Positions 36,342 through 45,172 of a DNA stretch of 64,000 bases are shown here, one piece after another; the stretch's first letter is position 1; each line of letters opens with the position of its first letter. The DNA comes from Gemmatimonadota bacterium (lineage in GTDB: Bacteria > Gemmatimonadota > Gemmatimonadetes > Gemmatimonadales > Gemmatimonadaceae). The stretch is taken from assembly GCA_016719105.1 (NCBI GenBank), contig JADKAQ010000014.1, positions 1 to 64,000 on the forward strand, given 5' to 3'. A program made the position numbers and the translations under genes. The notes below the pieces were generated by a model. It had not been told where the DNA came from and searched no databases. It saw nothing but the letters and a program-made list of their open reading frames with translations.

Positions 36342-37599
36342 ATGGTGAAACGCGCCGGCGTGACCGTGCTGCTGGTCATCTTGTGGGCCGCCGGGATTCT
36401 CGGTGGCGCACTCTTTGGCTGGTGGCGGCGGCCGCTTACGCCCACGGATGATCCCCGCGCCTTCAGCAAGCCGCCATCCCCATCATCAACGCGGGGAATC
36501 GCGCCAACACTGCCGTCATCCTTATCAGGAGAGGCGCCATCGGCGCTGAGTTCTATTCCGCGAGTCGCGACTCCATCGACCGAAATAGCGTCTTCGCCAC
36601 CGCGTCATTGAGCAAGTGGATCACGGCACATGCCGCCATGAAGCTGGTGGAGCAAGGCAAGCTGGACCTCGATCGACCGGTTGAGGGCTACCTCACGCGA
36701 TGGCACCTTCCATCAACCGCGTTCGATTCGCGTGAAGTCACCGCGCGGCGACTTCTCAGTCACACGGCCGGGCTGACCGATGGCCTTGGCTTCGGGGACT
36801 ATCGACGAGACGAGGCCCTTCCAACATTGGAGGAGGCGCTGGCCGCGCCTCGGGCATCCAGCGGCCGCCCTTCCTCGCCCATCGCCGTGGGGATCCAGCC
36901 AGGCTCTCAGTTTCGGTACTCGGGCGGTGGCTACTTGCTGCTCGAGCTGCTGGTGGAAGAACTCTCGGGAGAGCGGTTCGACACCTTCGTCACTCGCGAG
37001 GTGCTCCACCCCTCGGCATGACGCGCTCGGGATACGCCGACCTTTCTGCAACGACCAACTCGGCCAAGTCATACTACGCCGACGGCCGGCCAGCACCGAT
37101 CTACCAGTACGCGTCACGGGCAGCGACGGGGTTCACTACGTCTGCCAGCGACATGGTCAGTTTGGTCCTGGCGCAGCTGCGAACGGTCGAGGGGAGCCCA
37201 CTCGCCAGGACGACGCTCGAGTCGATGCGCATCGCCGAGGCACGATCGATGGGCGCCGACCTCTGGGGGTTGGGCACCGTGCTGTACGCGCCGACGAAGA
37301 ATGGCGGCGTCATCTTCGGCCATGACGGAGCCAATGAGCCAGCGATCAGTGCAACCGTCCGGATCAACCCCGACACGGAGGACGCGATCATCGTCCTGGC
37401 GACCGGCAGCAAGGCACTCGCGTCGCAGCTCGGCGCGGAGTGGGTGTTCTGGCAAACCGGCCTGCCTGACGTACTCACCATCCCCTCCGAGATTCGGCGA
37501 GTGATGCCTCTGATTGGTTGGGGGGCGTGTGGCATCGTGCTGCTCGCCTTCGCGTCAGCCTGGCGTACGCGGGGCAAGCGAATCACGGGCGGCACCTAA
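36342..37599 (+). pseudogene. Membrane-anchored class C serine hydrolase, two frameshifts (3 of 5)
   Basis: The ATG at 36342 opens an N-terminal membrane helix (VTVLLVILWAAGILGGALFG). A shift near 36470 leads to NRANTAVILIRRGAIGAEFY and the catalytic SLSK (FATASLSKWITAHAAM), then YSGGGY (FRYSGGGYLLLELLVEE). A shift near 37015 gives LGMTRSGYADLS, TGFTTSASDMVSL and FGHDGANEP, the third motif. The end has a C-terminal helix (MPLIGWGACGIVLLAFA) and stops ACC-TAA in the octamer-like ACCTAACG. Restored length is about 418 residues. Topology suggests an enzyme anchored at both ends. Confidence 0.65.
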
Positions 37600-37724
37600 C
37601 GACCGGTGGTCGCGGACGGCGCCGAATGTCGGCCGTGCGCCGCGAGGGCGCATCGCCTCCCGTAGGTCGCACGGGTGACTCACCTCGCGAAGGGCCGCAG
37701 GATTCACATCCAAAGGAGGACGGC

Positions 37725-38261
37725 ATGGCGAAGCTCGTGTTCGGAATGAACCAATCGCTGGACGGGTATGTCGACCACATGGCGTTCGCGCCAAGCCCAG
37801 CGCTGTTTCGCCACTTCGTCGAGGAGGCTCAGGGGCAGGCAGGCAGTGTGTACGGCCGCCGTATGTACGAGATCATGCGCTACTGGGACGACGACCATCC
37901 TGAATGGGGTGCAGATGAACGCGCCTTCGCGGCGGCGTGGCGGAAGCAGCCAAAGTGGGTCGCCTCGCGCACGTTGACCGAGGTCGGCCCCAACGCCACC
38001 CTGCTCGACGCCAATCTCGAGGGCGCGATCCGCGCGCTGAAGGCCGAGCGCGACGGGGAGATCGAAGTGGCCGGCCCTGTCCTGGCGCACTGCCTAACCA
38101 CTCTTGGCCTCATCGATGAGTATCGCATCTACCTGCATCCCGTCGTGCTGGGGCACGGCGCGCCATACTTCGCCGGACCCCGGCCGCGACTTCGCCTGAT
38201 CGCGAGCGATCGGATGGACGATGGGGTGATCAGGTTGAGCTACGCACCTGTCGGGTCTTAA
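37725..38261 (+). CDS. Dihydrofolate reductase/RibD-C-like protein (1 of 2)
   Basis: An intact 178-residue protein of the bifunctional deaminase-reductase C-terminal family: MAKLVFGMNQSLDGYVDHMA, GRRMYEIMRYWDD, KWVASRTLTEVGPNATLLDA, IEVAGPVLAHCLTTLGLIDE, YRIYLHPVVLGHGAPYFAG. The reductant substrate is unknown. The ATG at 37725 follows AAAGGAGGA at ideal spacing. Its stop TAA overlaps the oppositely oriented stop of the next gene in the palindrome TTAA (38258-38261). Confidence 0.85.
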   Translation: MAKLVFGMNQSLDGYVDHMAFAPSPALFRHFVEEAQGQAGSVYGRRMYEIMRYWDDDHPEWGADERAFAAAWRKQPKWVASRTLTEVGPNATLLDANLEGAIRALKAERDGEIEVAGPVLAHCLTTLGLIDEYRIYLHPVVLGHGAPYFAGPRPRLRLIASDRMDDGVIRLSYAPVGS

Positions 38262-39976
38262 CGCCGAGTGTAGCCGCTGTAGACCTGGCCGGCGTCCTGC
38301 GGGCACGAGAGGAAGCGCCAGGCCGCCCGACGATCCGCCCAGTCGCCGCACAACAGGTTGAGCTGCTCGCCCTGGCTGCCGCTCATCTGCCAATGCAGGT
38401 GGCGCGGCGCGAGCGACAGGTCAGCCGTACGCTGCACGCTCTCGGAACCGCACTGCAGGATGCGGTCGGTCAGGCTCGACGACGTGGGCTGCAACACCAG
38501 GTTGCCACCGTTGGGGTTGTAGGGCGAGGTGGTCACCCGCACCACACCTTGCTCCACGAGCAGCAGGTCACGCGTGCACACCGGCGCGCTCAGCACGTCA
38601 GGACGGCGCACCACCAGTTCATAGCGCCCGCCGTCCAGGATGCGCAGCCCGGCCCGGTAGCGCCGGTCGTCGTAGTGCGTCTGCGGCGACAGGAAGCCGG
38701 CCGCGTCCAGCGGCGCATCATGCGACGCCACCAGCCAGGTCCCCAGCATGCGTGGTGGCGGTGGCTGCGTGGGTGGCGTGCTGTTGGGCAACATGTCGGC
38801 GGCTTCTGGCAACGGCCGCCTGCAGGCGCTCGAAGCTCTTGATGGTCTCCGACACGTCGGCGTTGGTGAGCGCCAGGTGGTAGGTGGGCAGGCCGTACAC
38901 GGACTGCAACTCGGTCAGGTCCACCTTGTAGCGGAGCGGCGCCAGCGAGCCCGCACCCTCCCGCTCCACGCAGCTCCTGGGGGCGCTGGACGTGAGGCGA
39001 TGCGTGGCCTCGTGCGCGCGCTGCGGCTGCATCACGAGCAGGCGGCCCTGCAGCGTGAGCGTACCATCGTGGCTGATCGTGCGGCTGCATTGCTGGTCGC
39101 GAAAGCCGTAGAAGTAGCGATAGTGGCCGTCCGGTTCCACGCGCAGGTAAGTGCCGCCGCCTCCGTCCATGGTAGTCATGGAGGTGGTCATGGTCTCGTA
39201 GGTGCGCCCCGATGCCATGGTCTGCGTGCCGAAGGAGACGCGGAAGTCGCGCTTGATGGTGTCGAACACCCAGATGCCTTGCAGCTGCTCCACGCTGGGC
39301 TCGCGGCGCAGGTCCAGTGCGCGCCCGGCCAGCGCATCGGCTGGGACACGTCCCGCCCCGGCCCCGGCCGCCACGGGCGCAGGGCCTGCGGGCCCTGGCG
39401 GCGCCGCCGGCGTGGGGGACGTGGCCGGCGCCGGGGGCGGCGCGGCCGCCGCAAGGCGGGCCGCGTCTGGCGTTAGGCGCATCCCGTTGAACATCTGTGT
39501 GGCCCGTTCGGCGAAGCGCTGATAGCCTGCATCGGAATCGGCCATGAATATCATGGTTCCGCAGGCGCGCCACGCTCGGCGCGCGCCAGATAGGAGAAGT
39601 GCCGCGTCCCCTGGCTGGTCGTGTACGTGGCGAACCAGGCGGCGAATTCACCCGCCGAGCCAGTGCCGCGCTTGAGCGGGTACGCGCGCACCAGGGAGAG
39701 GGCGAGCGATGCTTCCAGCTGCTGGCGGTTTGCGGTGAATTGTGCCGTGAAGTCCGGTCCCTGCGGCTGCACCGGCAGGAGGAGGATGTACACACTCCCC
39801 GGCGCGACGCCCGGTGGCGCGAAGAGCGTGGCACCGTCCTGCGCGGCGCTCACCCAACCTGCAGGCGGCGTGACACTGTAGGCGGTGGGCTGTGCCACCG
39901 CCGGTGTGAACCGCGCGGCGCCCGCCAGCAGCATGAACGGCGCGATGAAGCGGAGCTTCGTTCCAGTCACCGGCAT
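38258..39976 (-). pseudogene. Large secreted protein of unknown function, two frameshifts
   Basis: The ATG (39974-39976) gives a signal (FIAPFMLLAGAARFTPAVAQ) and VTPPAGWVSAAQDGATLFAP, like a PsbP/DUF1795-type start, reaching FSYLARAERGA. A shift near 39550 gives MIFMADSDAGYQRFAERATQ, a proline/alanine-rich linker (residues about 180-215) and LQGIWVFDTIKRDFRVSFGT. A shift near 38800 gives GTWLVASHDAPLDAAGFLSP and RYRAGLRILDGGRYELVVRR, ending GQVYSGYTRR. Restored length is about 570 residues. No clear enzymatic motif. Confidence 0.55.
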
Positions 39977-40448
39977 AGAGGTTCGGCAATTACGTGCGAA
40001 TGTCGCGGAGGCCGATCATGCGTTGCGCCCCGCGGCGATCGGTGGTGCCGCAGCCGCTCGATCGGCGTGCTTCGAGTATAGGCCGCGCCCACCGGGCACG
40101 GAGAGCCCGCGGGTGCAACGTCGCGATCCTCGCCGCGCCGTCGCGTGTTGCCTCCGGACCGCCGAGCTCGAGTAGGGCCGTCCTCTTCTCCCTCACCTTC
40201 CTCCCGCAGGTTGTCAACACTGCCCGGGCCTAGCTGTGGGCGCGGCGCCGCCGAGTGGGCGCAGGCCCGTTGGTGTGGATGTGCCCGTCGCGGGCACAAC
40301 GGACTCGACGCAGGGGAAGGCGACGCACAGATTCACCGCCAGCCCACACTCGATGCCCGGCCTCGCCACCCGACGCCACATCACGAGCGCCACTCGGACC
40401 CTCCGATGGCTACGTTAGGCCGTCACCCGCACAGGAGAGGGGCGCCGC
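39977..40448. other. Intergenic stretch with one CGTTAGGC octamer
   Basis: No gene recognised on either strand. It should contain the promoters of the divergent pair on its two sides. CGTTAGGC stands at 40413-40420, just before the ribosome binding site AGGAGAGG of the next gene, where an attC R' box would be expected, but no stem could be found upstream. Confidence 0.35.
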
Positions 40449-41078
40449 ATGAGTCGCGTATTCGTCAACATCGGGTTGAGCCTCGATGGCTACATGGCAC
40501 CGGACGGCATGACCATGGAGAACTTCGAGTACAAGAACTGGGGGGCCAAGTGGGGGGCGATGATGGCGTGGATCCTCAACCAACAGTACTTCCGCGAGAA
40601 CCTCCAGCTCGGAACCGGGGGAGAGACCGGCCCGGTCAATGACCTGGTTCGTCACACCACGGAGCGCATCGGGGCGAACATCATGGGCAAGCGCATGTTC
40701 GACCAGGGCGAACGCGTGTGGCCAGAGAACGCTCCGTTTCATACCCCGGTCTACGTCCTCACGCATGAGCAGCGCGAACCCTGGGTACGCCCAGGCGGGA
40801 CGACCTTCTACTTCATCAACTACGGGCCAGAGCGGGCACTCGAGCTGGCTCGGGAAGCCGCCGGCAGTCGTGACGTCCGTCTCGCGGGTGGAGCAGATGT
40901 GATCCAGCAGTACCTGAACCTGGGTGCCGTCGACGAGTTGGAGATCGCCTTGGCCCCCGTGTTGTTCGGCGGTGGGCGGCGTCTCTTCGAGAACCTGCGC
41001 GACCCCGGGCCGCAGTTTCGCATTGACCGGGTGCTCGATGGCCCGGCCGCCACGCACTTGCGCTATGTGCGTGCGTGA
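40449..41078 (+). CDS. Dihydrofolate reductase/RibD-C-like protein (2 of 2)
   Basis: An intact 209-residue paralogue-like protein: MSRVFVNIGLSLDGYMAPDG, GANIMGKRMFDQGERVWPEN, VYVLTHEQREPWVRPGGTTF, RLAGGADVIQQYLNLGAVDE and LEIALAPVLFGGGRRLFENL. It is longer than the copy at 37725 and has the KRMFDxGE active-site segment. Substrate unknown. It is followed by a perfect palindromic terminator. Confidence 0.85.
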   Translation: MSRVFVNIGLSLDGYMAPDGMTMENFEYKNWGAKWGAMMAWILNQQYFRENLQLGTGGETGPVNDLVRHTTERIGANIMGKRMFDQGERVWPENAPFHTPVYVLTHEQREPWVRPGGTTFYFINYGPERALELAREAAGSRDVRLAGGADVIQQYLNLGAVDELEIALAPVLFGGGRRLFENLRDPGPQFRIDRVLDGPAATHLRYVRA

Positions 41079-41094
41079 TGATGGCCTAACTATC

Positions 41095-41118
41095 GGTGGC
41101 AGGGCGCGCCCTGCCACC
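41095..41118. terminator. Bidirectional terminator, perfect 24-base palindrome
   Basis: GGTGGCAGGGCG (41095-41106) is followed directly by its reverse complement (41107-41118). It sits between the convergent reductase and SRPBCC genes. There is no T run on either side. GCCTAAC at 41084-41090 precedes it. Confidence 0.65.
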
Positions 41119-41127
41119 CACCCGGCA

Positions 41128-41615
41128 CTACTTCATCGCGAGCACGTGCGCCACGAACTGATCGACGGCGATCTCGGTCCCCTGGTAGAAGCCCGACGTC
41201 TTGTTCGTCTCGAGGTCCGCTTCACTCCGATGCAGCGCCGTGAACACGTAGCGTGTGCCGGTCCCAACCGACTCCATCGTCACGATGGCCGTGATCGGAA
41301 TGTCGTCGAAGACCGCCGGGCGATACCCGGGAACAGCATGGAAGTCCAAACCAGTCGCTGCATCGGGACGACGTCGAGGAAACAACCGAGGTTCGGAATC
41401 TCCGGACCGTCTCCCACGGCGATGTCGATGCTGAAGATGCCCCCCGGCAACACATCCATCTCGGTTCGCGCCACACGCCCCCACGGCTTGGGCATGTACC
41501 ACTCCATGAGGTGTTCCGGTTTCGTCAACGCTTCCCAGACGAGCCGCGGGGGTGCGTCGATGAACCGTTCGATGGCGAAGTCGAGCTTCGGATTGAAGGC
41601 GAAGTGCGTGCTCAT
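41128..41615 (-). pseudogene. SRPBCC (AHSA1-like) protein, one frameshift
   Basis: The ATG (41613-41615) gives FNPKLDFAIERFIDAPPRLV, WEALTKPEHLMEWYMPKPWG and DVLPGGIFSIDIAVGDG, a typical AHSA1 START-like fold. Near 41340 the frame shifts, and the rest reads PAVFDDIPITAIVTMESVGT, RYVFTALHRSEAD, GFYQGTEIAVDQFVAHVLAM, stop TAG at 41128-41130. One base restores about 161 residues. It overlaps the arsR stop by four bases (TCAT), so the two form one operon; in such pairs the ArsR regulates the SRPBCC gene. Confidence 0.75.
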
Positions 41616-41953
41616 GATCCGGATTCCTTCTCCTTGAGTTGTTTGACGTAGCGATCGAACCGGTCCAGTCGAGATTCCCACTCCTGCCGACGCGCGCGCA
41701 GCCAGTCTTCCACGACCTTGAACCGTTCGGGTGCGAGCTCATACGTCCGCACACGCCCGTGCTTCTTCGACTTGACCAGTCGGCTCTGTTCGAGCACGGA
41801 GAGGTGCTGCACGAACGAGGGGAGCTGCATGTCGAACGGCGCCGCCAGTTCGCTGACGGTGGCGGGTCCGACAGACAGTCGCTCCAGGACCTGTCGCCGA
41901 GTCGGGTTGGACAAGGCGTGAAAGACTTCGTCAGCGGCTGCGAATTGCACCAT
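41612..41953 (-). CDS. ArsR-family transcriptional regulator
   Basis: A 113-residue winged-helix repressor: FHALSNPTRRQVLERLSVGP, VSELAAPFDMQLPSFVQHLS, VLEQSRLVKSKKHGRVRTYE, then RFKVVEDWLRARRQEWESRL. No metal-binding cysteines are visible, as in the SRPBCC-linked ArsR subgroup. The start at 41951-41953 was chosen at the usual N-terminus; an extension to 42007 is possible. An AT-rich imperfect palindrome lies upstream at 42027-42038. Confidence 0.9.
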   Translation of the reverse strand: MVQFAAADEVFHALSNPTRRQVLERLSVGPATVSELAAPFDMQLPSFVQHLSVLEQSRLVKSKKHGRVRTYELAPERFKVVEDWLRARRQEWESRLDRFDRYVKQLKEKESGS

Positions 41954-42026
41954 GTCCAACTCCGTCGCGATGCGCGGGTGATCCGAACTGCCGGAGGGAT
42001 AGTACAACCCGAAATCACTTTGGTAA

Positions 42027-42038
42027 ATACCTAAGTAT
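42027..42038. promoter_or_regulatory. Candidate ArsR operator
   Basis: ATACCTAAGTAT is palindromic except for one pair. It sits in an AT-rich island 74 bases upstream of the arsR start, between the divergent arsR and esterase genes. Autoregulation is inferred from the position. Confidence 0.4.
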
Positions 42039-42159
42039 AGGAAATCTCGGAATCGCCGAACGCGTCGTTCCGATCAACCGGGGCGATCGAAGGCGGTGGC
42101 GGCCGCCGCCGCATGCCCCCGACTCGTGTACCTTCCGTCAACCTCTACCCGGCCCCATC

Positions 42160-43089
42160 ATGCGAATCGCGACCGCTACCTTCGCCGCAGCGTCGGCGTG
42201 CCTATCGGCCCTCTCCGCGGCGCCCGTCGACGCGCAACGACTCGAGCCTCGTCCCGTTCCGCTGCAGCAGGTCGAGGCCTTCACCTTCCAGTCGCCGTCG
42301 ATGGGGGTCCGGTTCTCGGTGAGTGTCGGACTCCCCCCGGGCTACAAGGCGGGCGACGGCAAGAAGTATCAGGCGTTGATCTCGACCGACGGCGACTGGG
42401 CCTTTCCGGCGGTCAACACCGCCGCCCGGAGCCTGGCGGGTGTGATCGAGAGCCCGTTCGTGATCAGCATCGGGACGGGGGCCGATGAAAGCGAAGCGCT
42501 CTGGACCCAGCGCCGGATCTACGAGTTTTCGCCGCCCGACTGGGACATGAAGGACGTCTTCGGCCAGTTAGTCGGCGGGCTGTGCGCACAGATGAAGACG
42601 GAGCCGGCAAAGTGCACCGGTGGCGCGCCGAAGTTCCTGAACGTCATCGTGTCGGAGCTGATTCCGCTGGTGAAGGCGAAGTATCCGATCGACCCCGATC
42701 AACTGGGCCTGTTCGGCGTGTCGGCCGGCGGCTTCTTCGCCTCGTGGGCCATCTTCCAGCCGAATTCGCCGTTCAAGAAGTACGTGATCTCGAGTCCCGC
42801 CATGGCGTACGGCGACGGCGAGATCTTTCGTCAGGAGGCCCGGTACGCCAAGGACCACAAGGATCTCGCGGTCGGGATCTACTTGTCGGCCGGCGTGCTC
42901 GAAACGGGTGACGCCGATCTCGAAGGCGTCGGGCGCATCGTGAGTGGGACGGCCCACTTGGCCGGCGTACTCGCCGGGCGCAAGTATCCGGGGCTCAAGG
43001 TCGTGACGGAGTTCCACCCCGGCATGGGCCACGTGGACGTGGTGGGGACGGCGGTGGTGCGAGGGCTCCGGACACTCTACGGCAAGTGA
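42160..43089 (+). CDS. Secreted alpha/beta-hydrolase esterase
   Basis: A 309-residue enzyme with a signal peptide (TATFAAASACLSALSAAPVD AQ region). The core resembles IroE/Fes-type or putative esterase proteins: VRFSVSVGLPPGYKAGDGKK, ALISTDGDWAFPA, FVISIGTGADESEA, the nucleophile elbow LFGVSAGGFFASW (serine near residue 188), and the terminal base in HPGMGHVDVVGTAVV. Likely acts on an ester or siderophore-type substrate outside the cytoplasm, which is inference. Intact. Confidence 0.85.
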   Translation: MRIATATFAAASACLSALSAAPVDAQRLEPRPVPLQQVEAFTFQSPSMGVRFSVSVGLPPGYKAGDGKKYQALISTDGDWAFPAVNTAARSLAGVIESPFVISIGTGADESEALWTQRRIYEFSPPDWDMKDVFGQLVGGLCAQMKTEPAKCTGGAPKFLNVIVSELIPLVKAKYPIDPDQLGLFGVSAGGFFASWAIFQPNSPFKKYVISSPAMAYGDGEIFRQEARYAKDHKDLAVGIYLSAGVLETGDADLEGVGRIVSGTAHLAGVLAGRKYPGLKVVTEFHPGMGHVDVVGTAVVRGLRTLYGK

Positions 43090-43287
43090 GCGAGTCGCTC
43101 GTGCCGCGCGCGCACGTTCGCGGCGACGACGGGGCTTTCGAAGCGAGTCGAGCAGCAGGGTCCGGGCGCTCGCCTACGTCGCGGGCAGTGTGGCGGGCTT
43201 CCGAGGACGGGCTGGACCAGGTGCTGTCGGGATCGTGGGGCTCGCGTCTTTCGCCGACGCCTCTCCCTCGACTTCGTCCATTTCCGC

Positions 43288-44934
43288 GTGACCCTCCTCT
43301 CCTGCTCCAACGTCGGCATCTCCTTCGGTGCGACGGAACTCTTCAAGAACGTCACCTTCACCGTCGCCGACGGCGAGCGGTGGGGAATCATCGGCCGCAA
43401 CGGCGCCGGGAAGACGTCGATCTTCAAGGTCATCACCGGTGACCTGCAGCCCACGGTCGGGAGCGTCGCGCGCAAGCCCGGACTCAGGCATGCCCTCCTC
43501 GACCAGCACCGAGCCTTCGAGGGAGCGACCACGGTGTGGGAGGCAGGGGCCGCCGCGTGGCGCGAGGTCATCGCCCTCGAACACAGCATCGCCGAGCAGG
43601 CGATGCAGCTGGGCGAACTGGGCGATCGCATCACCGACGAGATCCTCGAACGGTTCGGGCACGATCAGGAGCGATTCGCCGACCTTGGCGGCTACATCTA
43701 CCACGCCCGCGTCGACGCCGTGCTCCAGGGGTTGGGATTCGACGCCGAGGAATCGAAGACGCGGCTCGTCTCGTCGCTCTCGGGTGGTGAGCGCGGACGC
43801 GTGGGACTCGCGGCACAGCTCATTGCCCCCGCCGACCTCCTGCTCCTGGACGAACCCACCAACCACCTCGACCTCGATACCACGACCTGGCTGCAGGACT
43901 GGCTCAAGGAGGCCGACGAGACGGTCATCGTCGTCTCGCACGATCGTGCCTTCCTCGACGCCATCTGCACGAACATCCTGCACGTGGAGGCGCGCACGAG
44001 CGAGTCGTACAAGGGGAACTACAGCGCCTTTGTCCCGCAGCGTGCCGAGCGCCGCCTCACGCGCGAGCGCGAGATGGAGAAGCAGCGCGCGTACGTGAAG
44101 AAGGAGGAGGAGTACATTCGGCGAAATCTCGCCGGGGTCAACTCCTTCCAGGCGAAGGGGAAGCGCAAGCGGCTCGAGCGCCTGCCGCGCCTGGCGCCGC
44201 CACCGGGCGATCCAGCTGCAATGACCCTCCACTTCGAGCCGGCGGAACGCGGCGGCGACCAGGTCGTGGCGATCAAGGATCTCCGCGTGGAGGTCCCGGG
44301 GCGCGTCCTCGTGGAGGACTTCACCGCCGTGCTGCGTCGGAACGACTTCGTCGCGCTCATCGGCCCGAATGGCGCCGGCAAGTCCTCGTTCATCTCCACC
44401 CTGCTCGGCGATCGCGCGCCGGCCAACGGCGAGGCTCGCGTCGGCAGCTCGATCACGGCGGCGTGGTTCAGGCAGGATCTCGCCGACCTCCCGCTCCGCA
44501 AGTCGCTCTCGGACGCGATCAACGACCATCGCCCCCTCTGGAATCGCGGTCAGGTGCAAAACCACCTCGGCGCGTTCGGCTTCAGTGGCGATGAGGTGTT
44601 CCGCGAGATCGGCTCGCTGAGCGGGGGCGAGCGGGCGCGCATGGCGCTCGCGCTCATGACGCTCAAGGGGGCCAATCTCCTGGTCCTCGACGAGCCGACC
44701 AACCATCTCGACGTCGAGAACATCGAGGTGCTCGAAGACGCGCTGGACGAGTACGAGGGGACGGTGCTGCTGGTGAGCCACGACCGCGCCTTCCTGCGCG
44801 AGGTGGCGACGCGCGTGTGGGCGTTCGACGGGGCGCGCCTGATCGACTTCGATGGCCCCTTCGTCGAATGGGAGGAGGATCGCGCACGTCGCGCACAACG
44901 GAGCAAGCGACCGGCGGGCGCATCAGAACGATAG
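43288..44934 (+). CDS. ABC-F family ATPase
   Basis: A 548-residue soluble protein with two ATP-binding cassettes. The first has Walker A GRNGAGKTS, signature LSGGERGRV and LLLLDEPTNHLDL. The linker at residues about 240-310 is charged and coiled (REREMEKQRAYVKKEEEYIR), with the ABC-F insert NSFQAKGKRKRLERL. The second has GPNGAGKSS, LSGGERARM and LLVLDEPTNHLDV with VSHDRAF. ABC-F proteins act on the ribosome in translation control or antibiotic protection; there are no membrane domains. The start is a GTG at 43288. Intact. Confidence 0.95.
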   Translation: MTLLSCSNVGISFGATELFKNVTFTVADGERWGIIGRNGAGKTSIFKVITGDLQPTVGSVARKPGLRHALLDQHRAFEGATTVWEAGAAAWREVIALEHSIAEQAMQLGELGDRITDEILERFGHDQERFADLGGYIYHARVDAVLQGLGFDAEESKTRLVSSLSGGERGRVGLAAQLIAPADLLLLDEPTNHLDLDTTTWLQDWLKEADETVIVVSHDRAFLDAICTNILHVEARTSESYKGNYSAFVPQRAERRLTREREMEKQRAYVKKEEEYIRRNLAGVNSFQAKGKRKRLERLPRLAPPPGDPAAMTLHFEPAERGGDQVVAIKDLRVEVPGRVLVEDFTAVLRRNDFVALIGPNGAGKSSFISTLLGDRAPANGEARVGSSITAAWFRQDLADLPLRKSLSDAINDHRPLWNRGQVQNHLGAFGFSGDEVFREIGSLSGGERARMALALMTLKGANLLVLDEPTNHLDVENIEVLEDALDEYEGTVLLVSHDRAFLREVATRVWAFDGARLIDFDGPFVEWEEDRARRAQRSKRPAGASER

Positions 44935-45172
44935 GGCGGGGCGGCGACCCGCGTGTTCCGGGGGGGACAGGAAGCGGTCGCCTCCGGCACGCCCCCCTCG
45001 GGCGGCCCGGCGTGGAAGAGCTGGCGGCGCCCCCCCCCCGGCCGCTCCGCCAGCAGCCGCGCAGGAGCCTTTTAGGCGGCCACCATCTCGACTGCTGAGG
45101 CGGCTGCGTCGACCGCGCGCGGTGTGCGGAACACCGTGGAACCTGCGGGTCGATACGCACGTAGGCTCGGGC

